Assembly: GCF_001922545.1 (NCBI RefSeq)
Contig: NZ_CP018744.1
Location: forward strand, 496,001 to 560,000
Direction of reading: 5' to 3'
DNA length: 64,000 nt
Source of the DNA: Borreliella garinii
Lineage (GTDB): Bacteria; Spirochaetota; Spirochaetia; Borreliales; Borreliaceae
This document shows positions 38,705 through 46,489 of this stretch, one piece after another (position 1 is the first letter of the stretch; every line of letters begins with the position of its first letter). Position numbers and translations under genes: made by a program. A model generated the notes under the pieces. That model was not told the DNA's origin and did not search any database. It saw only the letters and a program-made list of their open reading frames with translations.

Positions 38705-39573
38705 ATATATTTTTTTTTCTTGTAAATATCCATATGGTTTACTAGTAATTTTTCAATTTCTTTGGCATTTTGAATCTCGTCTTGCGAATCAATAATTTCT
38801 AGATATTTATAGTTTTCTATTTTATTAAGGTTTGGTATTTCTTTTATTGTTATTAATTTATCAATATTGTTTTGATCAATTGTGCTAATAAATACATCTA
38901 CATATAGTTTTTTATTATTTTTTAAAGTTAAAATACAATTGGTTATTAATATATTTTTAAATTCAGGAATAGAATTTGTATGATAACTTAAATCTATTTT
39001 TTTTAACTTTTCCCAATCTCTAATGTCTATGTCGGTTACTTTGATTTTATTTCCAGAGGTTTTTATTGGAAGATTAAGATTTTTACTACCTTTTTCATTG
39101 ATATAAATAATTTCATTTTCGGTGTTTGTGATGATTACTATTTCTTTAATGAGTTCTGATAAATTTAAAAAGAAATCTAAGGTTGAGTTTTGATTGTCGC
39201 AAAATAGTTTTTTTTGGTGTATTAAGCTTTTTTTATATTCTAATTCGCTTATATCTTTTATTATTTCTATGTGGTTAAGTTTTAAATATTCCTCATCAAA
39301 TTTTTCATTGCTAATTATAATAGAGTGGATTTTGTTTATATTTTTTAATTCATTTGCAACTTTTATTGAGAAATCTATTGGTTTTTCATGATTATAAATA
39401 ATAGCGAATTTAATATTATTTTGTTTTACGTATTCACTGTATAAAGCTTTTTCAGATTTTACAATTTGAATTAAGTTAAAAATAGATTTGAGTTTTATAA
39501 GATCTCTAACATCAATTTCGTTTTTAGAGATTACAACAGAATTTATATTTTTGTAATTATTAACCCCTTTCAT
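38692..39573 (-). CDS. pdeA: PdeA N-terminal sensory part (frameshifted)
   Basis: A 293-codon frame beginning MKGVNNYKNINSV. It holds an N-terminal region (1-125) that may be receiver-like or another alpha/beta fold, then a PAS-like domain (about 130-245: LSELIKEIVIITNTENEIIY and onward). It ends four codons after an A9 run by frameshift. With A10 the reading continues into the EAL frame. As written, translation gives a sensory fragment without the phosphodiesterase. A sequencing error, a true mutation or tract-length switching could explain it. It starts 20 bp after lgt in the same direction. Confidence 0.75.
   Translation of the reverse strand: MKGVNNYKNINSVVISKNEIDVRDLIKLKSIFNLIQIVKSEKALYSEYVKQNNIKFAIIYNHEKPIDFSIKVANELKNINKIHSIIISNEKFDEEYLKLNHIEIIKDISELEYKKSLIHQKKLFCDNQNSTLDFFLNLSELIKEIVIITNTENEIIYINEKGSKNLNLPIKTSGNKIKVTDIDIRDWEKLKKIDLSYHTNSIPEFKNILITNCILTLKNNKKLYVDVFISTIDQNNIDKLITIKEIPNLNKIENYKYLEIIDSQDEIQNAKEIEKLLVNHMDIYKKKKYICLI
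38710..38718 (-). repeat. A9 homopolymer at the pdeA frameshift
   Basis: Nine T on the plus strand (nine A in the pdeA message) stand exactly where the PAS frame and EAL frame must join. A tract of ten restores one continuous frame. Homopolymers of this length are prone to slippage and to sequencing miscalls. Confidence 0.85.
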
Positions 39574-39593
39574 TTTATTGGCTTGCTCTTATT

Positions 39594-40580
39594 TTAATTT
39601 TTATATGCCAAGTTAGTATTATTTTTTATTTTTTTATCTGCGATTTTTTTAGTGACTATTACCCATATTAAACCTGAAAGCATTAGTATTAGTGAGAGAA
39701 TTTGTCCCATTGATATGTTTAAAAAAGAAAATTCTGATAGACTTTCAATTGGCTTGTAGTTTATTATAAATCCAAGGTCTTTGTCAGGTTCTCTTAAATA
39801 TTCAATAAAGAATCTGAAAAAAGCGTAAAGCATTACATATATACCAAAAATAAATCCATCATATTTTTTAATTTTTCTAAATAAAAACCATAGTAACATA
39901 AAAGTTACAGGTCCTTCGAAAAATCCTTCAATAAGTTGAGAGGGTATTCTTGGGAGGTTGATTAGCAGGTCATGAGGCAAGATTTCAAGCCCTATGGATG
40001 ATGCAAATTCTTTGACACCTGGTATATTTGTATCAAATGGTTCTGCATTAGGGAATATTATTCCCCCTTTCATTACTCTTCCATAAAGCTCTGCATTTGC
40101 GAAATTAGCCAGTCTTCCAAGTATGTAACCAGAAGAAAAAGCTATTGATCCATAGTCTGTTAGTTTTAGAAAATATTTTTTAACATTTGTATTTTTAAGT
40201 TTTGTATTTATTATGATTAAAGGAGCAATTATTGCACCTAAAAAACCACCATGAATGGCCATACCTCTAAAGCCTGTAAAATTCCAATTTTGGTCGAATG
40301 GTAAAAAAATTAACCAAGGATGAGAATAATAAATCCCTGATTTATCGTAAACCAAAGTAGATGCCAATCTGCCTCCTAAAATTGCTCCAAGCACAAGCGA
40401 GAACATAAATGTTTCATAATCTTCTTTTTTGATATCAATTCTGTCTGATTGTATTTGATACCAAATAAACTTATAAGAGATTAGTATTATAAAAATGTAA
40501 GATAGGCTGTACCATGTAATTGGTATGCCTTGAATCACTTCAGGATGTAACCAACTTGGGTAATTTATATAATTTGGCAT
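39594..40580 (-). CDS. lgt: Prolipoprotein diacylglyceryl transferase
   Basis: A 328-aa integral membrane enzyme with about seven helices. It has RGMAIHGGFLGAIIAP (HGG motif), the signature GRLANFANAELYGR and RIPSQLIEGFFEG. It attaches diacylglycerol from phosphatidylglycerol to the lipobox Cys, the first step of lipoprotein maturation, and so serves the Bmp and P22 lipoproteins of this window. Its start overlaps the end of the MinD-like gene by one base. Confidence 0.96.
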   Translation of the reverse strand: MPNYINYPSWLHPEVIQGIPITWYSLSYIFIILISYKFIWYQIQSDRIDIKKEDYETFMFSLVLGAILGGRLASTLVYDKSGIYYSHPWLIFLPFDQNWNFTGFRGMAIHGGFLGAIIAPLIIINTKLKNTNVKKYFLKLTDYGSIAFSSGYILGRLANFANAELYGRVMKGGIIFPNAEPFDTNIPGVKEFASSIGLEILPHDLLINLPRIPSQLIEGFFEGPVTFMLLWFLFRKIKKYDGFIFGIYVMLYAFFRFFIEYLREPDKDLGFIINYKPIESLSEFSFLNISMGQILSLILMLSGLIWVIVTKKIADKKIKNNTNLAYKN

Positions 40581-41722
40581 TAGACCTCCTTAGTCTTTTC
40601 AAACTTTTCAAAAAGCTTTTTTTTAAATAACATATTTTGCTTTCTTAAGGTTTCGATTTCTCTTTTTTGAGATTTTATTATATCAATAATTTCGCTACTT
40701 TCTATTGTTTTATTTTTTATCAACGATTCAAGGTATTCAATTTTTTCAATATATTCTTCTTGAGCTTCTCTTAATACGAAATCATAACTTTCATTTAAAT
40801 CTTCTTCGTTTAAAAGCTCAGCATCATTTGTCAAATCTTCAATTTCGATCAATTTTTTTGCAATTTTTTTGATACTTTTAGAGGTTAAGCTTGTAGGTTT
40901 GTATATAGTAATAGGGATTTTGTTGTTTAAAGCTTGATCAACCATTTCATCTTTATAGATTGCTCCAATACTTTGTAAATTTATGCTTAAATAGTTTTTT
41001 GCTGATTTTATTATTTTTTCGGTTTTTCCAATGTCATTGGGAGTTTTGAGCATGTTAAATATCATAAAAGGACTAATGTTTTTAAACAATTTGTTAAATT
41101 TAGAGTAATTTTCAGGATCTTCGCTTTCGAGCTTTAACAACAAATTAGGGATATATACCCTTTGAAGGTCGATTGAATTTTGTTTTATTGTTTTTAGAAT
41201 TTCATTTCCCTTTGTTCCTCTTTTAAATATGCTTGATAACAGCCTAAATATTATATTTTTAAGGAATAAATATGCATTCATTGTGGCTGTTACCGTTGGA
41301 GCTGTTACTATTACTCCTCTTTTTGACATTAAAAAAAAGTCTATAATATTAAAAGTTGTTCCTGCTCCAAGATCAATCACCAGGTAATCATATTCTAAGG
41401 CTTTTAAATTTTTTATTATAGTTTTTTTTTGAGAAGCGGTTATATTAGCAAGCTCTGGGATATCAGAATCTCCCGCAATGAAGTTTAGATTTTTAATTCC
41501 AGATTCAATAATAATGTCTGAGAAATTAATTTTTGTTTTTAAAAATGTACCTATACTTTTTTTGGGAGTAATGTTTAGCATTGAATGCAAATTAGATGCT
41601 CCAAGGTCAAGATCTACAAGCAAGACACTTTTCCCTTCATTTGCCAGGCAAATTGCTATGTTTGCCGAGAAAAGGGATTTGCCAACTCCCCCTTTACCAC
41701 TGGCTACAGGAATAATAATCAA
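40580..41722 (-). CDS. MinD/ParA/FlhG-like ATPase with C-terminal coiled coil
   Basis: A 380-aa P-loop ATPase of the SIMIBI/MinD group. It has the deviant Walker A ASGKGGVGKSLFSAN at residues 7-21, VLLVDLDLGASNLH with the switch Asp, and YLVIDLGAGTTFNIIDF. A C-terminal extension (about 300-375) rich in Glu and Lys looks like a coiled coil. The family places or counts cell structures such as flagella or septum. FlhG is attractive in a spirochaete but unproven. It lies between a small membrane protein gene and lgt on the minus strand. Confidence 0.8.
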   Translation of the reverse strand: MIIIPVASGKGGVGKSLFSANIAICLANEGKSVLLVDLDLGASNLHSMLNITPKKSIGTFLKTKINFSDIIIESGIKNLNFIAGDSDIPELANITASQKKTIIKNLKALEYDYLVIDLGAGTTFNIIDFFLMSKRGVIVTAPTVTATMNAYLFLKNIIFRLLSSIFKRGTKGNEILKTIKQNSIDLQRVYIPNLLLKLESEDPENYSKFNKLFKNISPFMIFNMLKTPNDIGKTEKIIKSAKNYLSINLQSIGAIYKDEMVDQALNNKIPITIYKPTSLTSKSIKKIAKKLIEIEDLTNDAELLNEEDLNESYDFVLREAQEEYIEKIEYLESLIKNKTIESSEIIDIIKSQKREIETLRKQNMLFKKKLFEKFEKTKEV

Positions 41723-41725
41723 GCT

Positions 41726-42151
41726 TTACTCCGCTGTTTTTACTTTTGCTTTAATTATTGCTAAAATTACTACATTAAATACCAGATAAACTGCTGTAAT
41801 TCCCAAAAGTATAGCCAGAGAGACCTGATAGACGTATACTTTAAAAGTAAATCCTAAGATAAATAATAATAATGTTAATATTATTTGGAATAATTTGGTT
41901 ATTACTATAATGCTATGAAGAATTTTAAATTTTTCGTAGATAAAATAATAGAGTGTTAAATTTGCCATGAAAAATTCGGGTGAGTATAGAATAAATGTTA
42001 GCATAAACTTTATGGAGTAATTATTAATAAAAATTAATTTATTAATAGCTTGGTACAGTAGGGCTAAAATCAAAAGGCTTTCGAGTATTTGTAGTATAAT
42101 AAGGCTTACTCTTTTGAGGTTTTGTTTTTTTTTAGGATGTGAGTTTAACAT
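41726..42151 (-). CDS. Small hypothetical membrane protein
   Basis: A 141-aa protein with four predicted membrane helices (about residues 15-35, 45-65, 80-105 and 108-135) after a basic start LNSHPKKKQNLKRV. No family was recognised. It is the first gene of the minus-strand run with the MinD-like ATPase, lgt and pdeA, three bases separating it from the ATPase gene. Confidence 0.65.
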   Translation of the reverse strand: MLNSHPKKKQNLKRVSLIILQILESLLILALLYQAINKLIFINNYSIKFMLTFILYSPEFFMANLTLYYFIYEKFKILHSIIVITKLFQIILTLLLFILGFTFKVYVYQVSLAILLGITAVYLVFNVVILAIIKAKVKTAE

Positions 42152-42172
42152 AGTTTTAAAATATTATATTAT
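42144..42172 (+). promoter_or_regulatory. Putative ctp promoter
   Basis: TTTAAC (42144-42149) and TATTAT (42167-42172) are spaced by 17 bp and lie about 45 bp before the ctp start, in the divergent gap. The -10 is followed by GGAAATAAA, so the 15-nt string TATTATGGAAATAAA equals one upstream of lolA. Confidence 0.5.
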
Positions 42173-42215
42173 GGAAATAAAATCAAGTTTTAATTTTTGC
42201 ATTAGGAATGGATAA

Positions 42216-43643
42216 ATGAAAAATAAATTTTTAATATGCGTGTATTTTTTACTGACTCTTATTATAAGCTCTTTGGTAATTGTTGAATCTATTTTTGCTG
42301 TTGATGAGCCTAATAATAAGTTGTCAAGATCTAGTTATGAGCAGATGATGATTCAAGCTTTTGAATTTGTAAAAGAAAATTATGTTGAACCTGTAAACGA
42401 TGAAGTGATTTTTGAAGGCGCTTTAAAAGGAATATTTCAAGCACTAGGTGATCCTTATTCTCAATATTTGACAAAAAAAGATTTAGAAGAAATTTCAAAA
42501 ACAACAGTAGGAGATTATGTTGGTATTGGAATTTCTATAATAAAAAAAATGCATTCTCAAGATAAGCAAGACAAAACAAAAAATCTTGATCCTAATAGCT
42601 CTTGTGTTTCTATTGTTACACCTTTTGAGGGGGGTCCGGCTTATAAGGCTGGAATTAAATCTGGAGATTGTATTACCGCTGTTGATGGTAAGAGTGTTTC
42701 TTTTATGGAAGTAGATCAAGTTGTTGATCGTTTAAAAGGCAAAGAGGGTACAAAAGTTAAAGTGTCTATTCTTAGGGGAAAAGATTTAACATTAGATTTT
42801 GAACTTACAAGAGAAAAGATAGAAATACAAACAATTAAGTATGATGTTATTAATCAAGATATTGGTTATATAAGAATAGTAAGCTTTAATCCACACACTT
42901 CTGTAGATTTTAGCAAAGCTTTAGACAATCTTAAGAATAGAAATATTAAATCTTTAATTTTGGATTTAAGACTTAATACCGGTGGATATTTTCAGGCAGC
43001 TATAAAAATGGCAGATGATATCTTATCTAAAGGAACTATTGTTTCCACAAAATCAAGAAATTCTAGCAAGCCTATTGATTACAAGGCAAGCTCAAAACAG
43101 ATTTTGCCTTCAGATATAAAAATCGTTGCTTTAATAGATAGATCATCAGCGTCAGCGTCGGAGGTTTTTGTAGGGGCTTTAAAAGATAATAAGAGAGCCT
43201 ATATTATAGGTGAAAAGTCTTACGGCAAGGGAGTTATTCAGCATGTAGTTCCTTTTTATACTGGTGGATTTAAAATTACAAGCTCAAAGTATTATACTCC
43301 ATCTGGAAAGAGTATCCATAAGGTTGGGATTGAGCCTGATTTAGAAATAAAATCTCCAGATTTTTCTGAGGAGGAGGCAGTAATATATAAAGAAATTTTT
43401 GACAAAAAGCTAATAGAAGGCTTTTTGAAAGGCAAAAAATCCATTACAGAGCAAGAGATTGATTTTTTTGTTGAGAATCTTGTTAAAGAAAATCCAAAAT
43501 ATAAAATTGATAAAGAATTTTTGGGCAAGTATGTGTTTTTTAATTATTATCAAGATAATAATAAAGAACTCCCAATTTATAATCTACATTATGACAAGAC
43601 TTTAAAAGCAGCTTGTGAGTATTTATCTAAATTAGGTAATTAA
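42216..43643 (+). CDS. ctp: C-terminal processing protease (S41)
   Basis: A 475-aa CtpA-type serine protease. It has an N-terminal signal or anchor (about 5-28). A PDZ domain contains GPAYKAGIKSGDCITAVDG (about 145-165). The catalytic domain has LILDLRLNTGGYFQAA and the Ser-Lys dyad region RSSASASEVF and YIIGEKSYGKGVIQ. It trims C-termini of exported proteins in the periplasm; in B. burgdorferi CtpA processes outer-membrane proteins including P13. It begins a plus-strand run with rsmE. Confidence 0.95.
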   Translation: MKNKFLICVYFLLTLIISSLVIVESIFAVDEPNNKLSRSSYEQMMIQAFEFVKENYVEPVNDEVIFEGALKGIFQALGDPYSQYLTKKDLEEISKTTVGDYVGIGISIIKKMHSQDKQDKTKNLDPNSSCVSIVTPFEGGPAYKAGIKSGDCITAVDGKSVSFMEVDQVVDRLKGKEGTKVKVSILRGKDLTLDFELTREKIEIQTIKYDVINQDIGYIRIVSFNPHTSVDFSKALDNLKNRNIKSLILDLRLNTGGYFQAAIKMADDILSKGTIVSTKSRNSSKPIDYKASSKQILPSDIKIVALIDRSSASASEVFVGALKDNKRAYIIGEKSYGKGVIQHVVPFYTGGFKITSSKYYTPSGKSIHKVGIEPDLEIKSPDFSEEEAVIYKEIFDKKLIEGFLKGKKSITEQEIDFFVENLVKENPKYKIDKEFLGKYVFFNYYQDNNKELPIYNLHYDKTLKAACEYLSKLGN

Positions 43644-43646
43644 ATT

Positions 43647-44378
43647 GTGAAGCAAATTGTTTTAGATGCCAGTTGTTTAGCAGGCGATTTTATTATAGTT
43701 AAAGATATGAGAATATATCATCATCTTGTTAATGTAAGACGGTTTAAAAAAGGCGATAAGCTTAACATTCTTTTAAAAGATAAGGAATCAAGGGCGTCAG
43801 AAATAGTTAAGATTGGTAGTAACTTTATTAAGTTTGCTACCAATAAAATAGATAAAATTGAAAAAAATAATTTTGAGATAAGTATTTTTATTTCTAGCTT
43901 AAAGGGTAAAAAAATAGATTCGGTGTTAAGACAGGTTGTTGAAATTGGAGTTTCAGAAATTAATATTATTAATGCAGATCATTCTGTGTCCAAAATAGAT
44001 ATAAATAGTACATCTGCCAAAACTTTAAGATTTTCAAAAATAATAGATGAGGCTTTAAAGCAAAGCGGCAATCAAATTGTTCCTAAAATTAATTTTTATA
44101 ATAATTTTTTTTATTTGCCTTATTCTTTTTGTACTACCAAATATTATGTTGCACATCAAAGTGGAATGCTTTTAAGCAAGAATGAAAATTTTGACAATTT
44201 TAGCAAAATTGGAATTATAATAGGTCCTGAAGGATGCTTTTCAAAGCCAGAAATTGCCTTTTTCAAGGAGAAAGGCTTTAATTTTGTAAGGTTTAACACT
44301 CCGGTTTTACGAGCAGATACGGCTATTATTTATTCACTTGCTTATTTTAAGGCATTATTAGGGGATTATAATGGCTAA
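43647..44378 (+). CDS. rsmE: 16S rRNA m3U1498 methyltransferase RsmE
   Basis: A 243-aa SPOUT-class methyltransferase. It has an N-terminal PUA-like domain (RIYHHLVNVRRFKKGDK) and the C-terminal knot with IGIIIGPEGCFSKPEIAFF and VLRADTAIIYSLAYF, the AdoMet-binding loops of the RsmE family. The start is GTG. It is adjacent to ctp (3 bp) and overlaps the next gene by 8 bp. Confidence 0.93.
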   Translation: MKQIVLDASCLAGDFIIVKDMRIYHHLVNVRRFKKGDKLNILLKDKESRASEIVKIGSNFIKFATNKIDKIEKNNFEISIFISSLKGKKIDSVLRQVVEIGVSEINIINADHSVSKIDINSTSAKTLRFSKIIDEALKQSGNQIVPKINFYNNFFYLPYSFCTTKYYVAHQSGMLLSKNENFDNFSKIGIIIGPEGCFSKPEIAFFKEKGFNFVRFNTPVLRADTAIIYSLAYFKALLGDYNG

Positions 44379-44964
44379 TTTAAAAGATATATATTCAAAA
44401 CCAGACAGATTTTATTTTTTAGGGGTGCCTATAGATGTTTTTGATAGTCGCAGTAAGCTTATAAGCAGATTTGCTTATCTTTCGGGACATCCTTATCATT
44501 CAATAGTAATTTTTATTGGCTTTAAGGCTTTCCTTAAGGTTTTGATTTTTAAAAAATTTAGAAATCACATTAAAAATTCTTCTCTTGTTTTTTTAAATTC
44601 TAAGATTGTAAGATTTTTTTGTAAGATTTTTAAAAGAGTTGATATTGACTGTTATGATTCAAATACAGTTCTTCTTATTTTAATGGGAATACTAGAAAAT
44701 GCCCATAAAACATGTTATATTATTGACAAGGATAAAGCAATTTCAAAGAAAAAATTTTTAAGATTGAAAGAATCTCATAAAGAAATTAGTTTTATTGGGT
44801 ATTATGATTTAAAAGCTGTAAAGAGAAATAAAGAAATGTTTTTTGCAAATATTAACAAACTTACTCCCAGTGTAATAATAAGCTTTTGTAATGATAGATA
44901 TCTTGAAAATTTATTTTATGAAAATAAATTTAATATTAGAACCAATTTAAGCGTTTTTTTATGA
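44371..44964 (+). CDS. Possible WecG/TagA/CpsF-like glycosyltransferase-fold protein
   Basis: A 197-aa protein. The region SNTVLLILMGILENAHKTCYI and FANINKLTPSVIISFC resembles the central alpha/beta part of WecG/TagA/CpsF transferases, but it is shorter than the usual ~240 aa and lacks obvious catalytic acidic motifs. It overlaps rsmE by 8 bp. It may be a diverged member with another role. The assignment is tentative. Confidence 0.5.
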   Translation: MANLKDIYSKPDRFYFLGVPIDVFDSRSKLISRFAYLSGHPYHSIVIFIGFKAFLKVLIFKKFRNHIKNSSLVFLNSKIVRFFCKIFKRVDIDCYDSNTVLLILMGILENAHKTCYIIDKDKAISKKKFLRLKESHKEISFIGYYDLKAVKRNKEMFFANINKLTPSVIISFCNDRYLENLFYENKFNIRTNLSVFL

Positions 44965-45004
44965 ACTTTTAAATTTTAACTATCTATATTTTATGAGGTA
45001 AGTT

Positions 45005-45493
45005 ATGGCATTTTTGCTAAACCAATCGGTAGTTTATCCAATGCATGGAGTAGGTACGATTAAGGATATTAGGACTAAAGAGTTTAATGGCGAGATTATT
45101 GATTATTATGAAATACATTTTCCATTTAGTGATATGATTTTTATGGTTCCTGTTGCTAAAGTTGACGATTTTGGGATTAGAGCTTTGGTTAGTAGAGAAA
45201 AGGTAGAAGAAGTTTTTGATGTTATTAAAGAGTTCGAAGGTCAAATAGATTCAAAAAAAATAAAAGATGGTGGTCATGAATTTTATAAAAAAAGTGATAT
45301 TTTAGATACAGCAAAGTTATATAAGTTTTTATATAAAAAATCTACTCAAAAAGAACTTCCCTTTTACGAAAAAAGGATTTTAAATGATTTTGAGTTAATA
45401 TTGGAGCACGAGATTAGCTTAGCTTTGCAAATTAGCTTTGAAGAAGCTAAGGAGAAGATTAAAAATATTTTGGTGGATAACAAAAAGGCTTAA
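45005..45493 (+). CDS. CarD/CdnL-family RNA polymerase-binding regulator
   Basis: A 162-aa CarD-family protein. The N-terminal RNA-polymerase-interacting Tudor-like domain reads FLLNQSVVYPMHGVGTIKDI then MVPVAKVDDFGIRALV. The C-terminal part is a helical DNA-binding-like domain. The family stabilises open promoter complexes. The B. burgdorferi homologue (BB0355) is known as LtpA, a temperature-responsive protein. GAGGTAAGTT precedes the ATG. Confidence 0.9.
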   Translation: MAFLLNQSVVYPMHGVGTIKDIRTKEFNGEIIDYYEIHFPFSDMIFMVPVAKVDDFGIRALVSREKVEEVFDVIKEFEGQIDSKKIKDGGHEFYKKSDILDTAKLYKFLYKKSTQKELPFYEKRILNDFELILEHEISLALQISFEEAKEKIKNILVDNKKA

Positions 45494-45526
45494 AGTTTTT
45501 TCAATTTTTGAGGGGGAGGATTTGCT

Positions 45527-46477
45527 GTGCTTGATTCTTTAAGATTGATCTTTTTAATAATTTATAGATTTATTTTAATATTTTGCCTTTTTTCTTTAAT
45601 GTTTATATTTACATTTTATTTAAAACATAAGTTTTTGTATTTTAATTTTTCTATTTTTAGTTATAGTCTTTATTACAATGCCTATATTTATTCTTTTCCT
45701 TTGTCGCTTATTGTTACTTTTATGAGAATACCTTATCCTTTTTATGGAGTGGTTTTAAAGTCTCCCAGAGATACTTTTCATTTTTATTGCATTATTTTTA
45801 TTCTTATTTTATTGTTTTCTTATTTAGGATTTTTGGTTAGCCATAGTTTTCATTCCTACTATATTAATAATGGGAACGATGATAATTTTGTTCTTAAAGA
45901 CGAGGTTGTGCATTTTTTAAATGGCAAAATAATATTTTCTAGCAATAGGCCTAAATTTTATGGTTTTAATGGAGTTTTAATTGTTTCAGAGGATGATAAA
46001 AAAGATAAAAGTTTTTCTTATCAATCAAATCTTTCTTATTCTAGTAAGATTGATTTGATTGATAAGAATTTTTTAGAGCAAAAGATTTATAATAACTTTG
46101 TTGATTTTCTTTTCAGGGATTTGAAAATTTTGAATAATTTTCTATTCTCACTCAATTATTTAAATTTAATTTTTAATATATTAGGAATTTCTTTATTATT
46201 ATTTGCATTTTCTTATGTTTTCAATCTTATTTTTTCAAATAGTTTTGCAATATTTCTTTATCCCATTTTTATTATACTTTTTTTAAAAATTTACAATGTC
46301 TATTCGATTGAGTTTCCTAAGATTTACAATGTAATAATAGGAAAGAGTATTGTCTCTGATTTTATTCCTTTTATTTTTTGTGTTTTAACTTTTTTTTCTA
46401 CCTATTTATTTGGCTTTGTTTCAGAATATATTAAAATCAGCAAAGATTTAGATAATAATTTATATAAGGTTAGTTAA
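45527..46477 (+). CDS. Hypothetical membrane protein (about six helices)
   Basis: A 316-aa protein with about six hydrophobic helices (near residues 8-30, 44-65, 85-107, 220-245, 248-265 and 280-305). A hydrophilic loop in the middle (about 110-215) may lie outside the membrane. Family not recognised. The start is GTG after GGGGGAGG. It is followed 12 bp later by another membrane protein, so the two probably act together. Confidence 0.65.
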   Translation: MLDSLRLIFLIIYRFILIFCLFSLMFIFTFYLKHKFLYFNFSIFSYSLYYNAYIYSFPLSLIVTFMRIPYPFYGVVLKSPRDTFHFYCIIFILILLFSYLGFLVSHSFHSYYINNGNDDNFVLKDEVVHFLNGKIIFSSNRPKFYGFNGVLIVSEDDKKDKSFSYQSNLSYSSKIDLIDKNFLEQKIYNNFVDFLFRDLKILNNFLFSLNYLNLIFNILGISLLLFAFSYVFNLIFSNSFAIFLYPIFIILFLKIYNVYSIEFPKIYNVIIGKSIVSDFIPFIFCVLTFFSTYLFGFVSEYIKISKDLDNNLYKVS

Positions 46478-46489
46478 TTCTTAAAGTTT

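Noticed and set aside
38352..38795. 147-codon plus-strand frame across the pdeA frameshift
   Set aside because: It is antisense to pdeA; its Ile/Phe-rich product arises from the A/T bias of the minus-strand gene.
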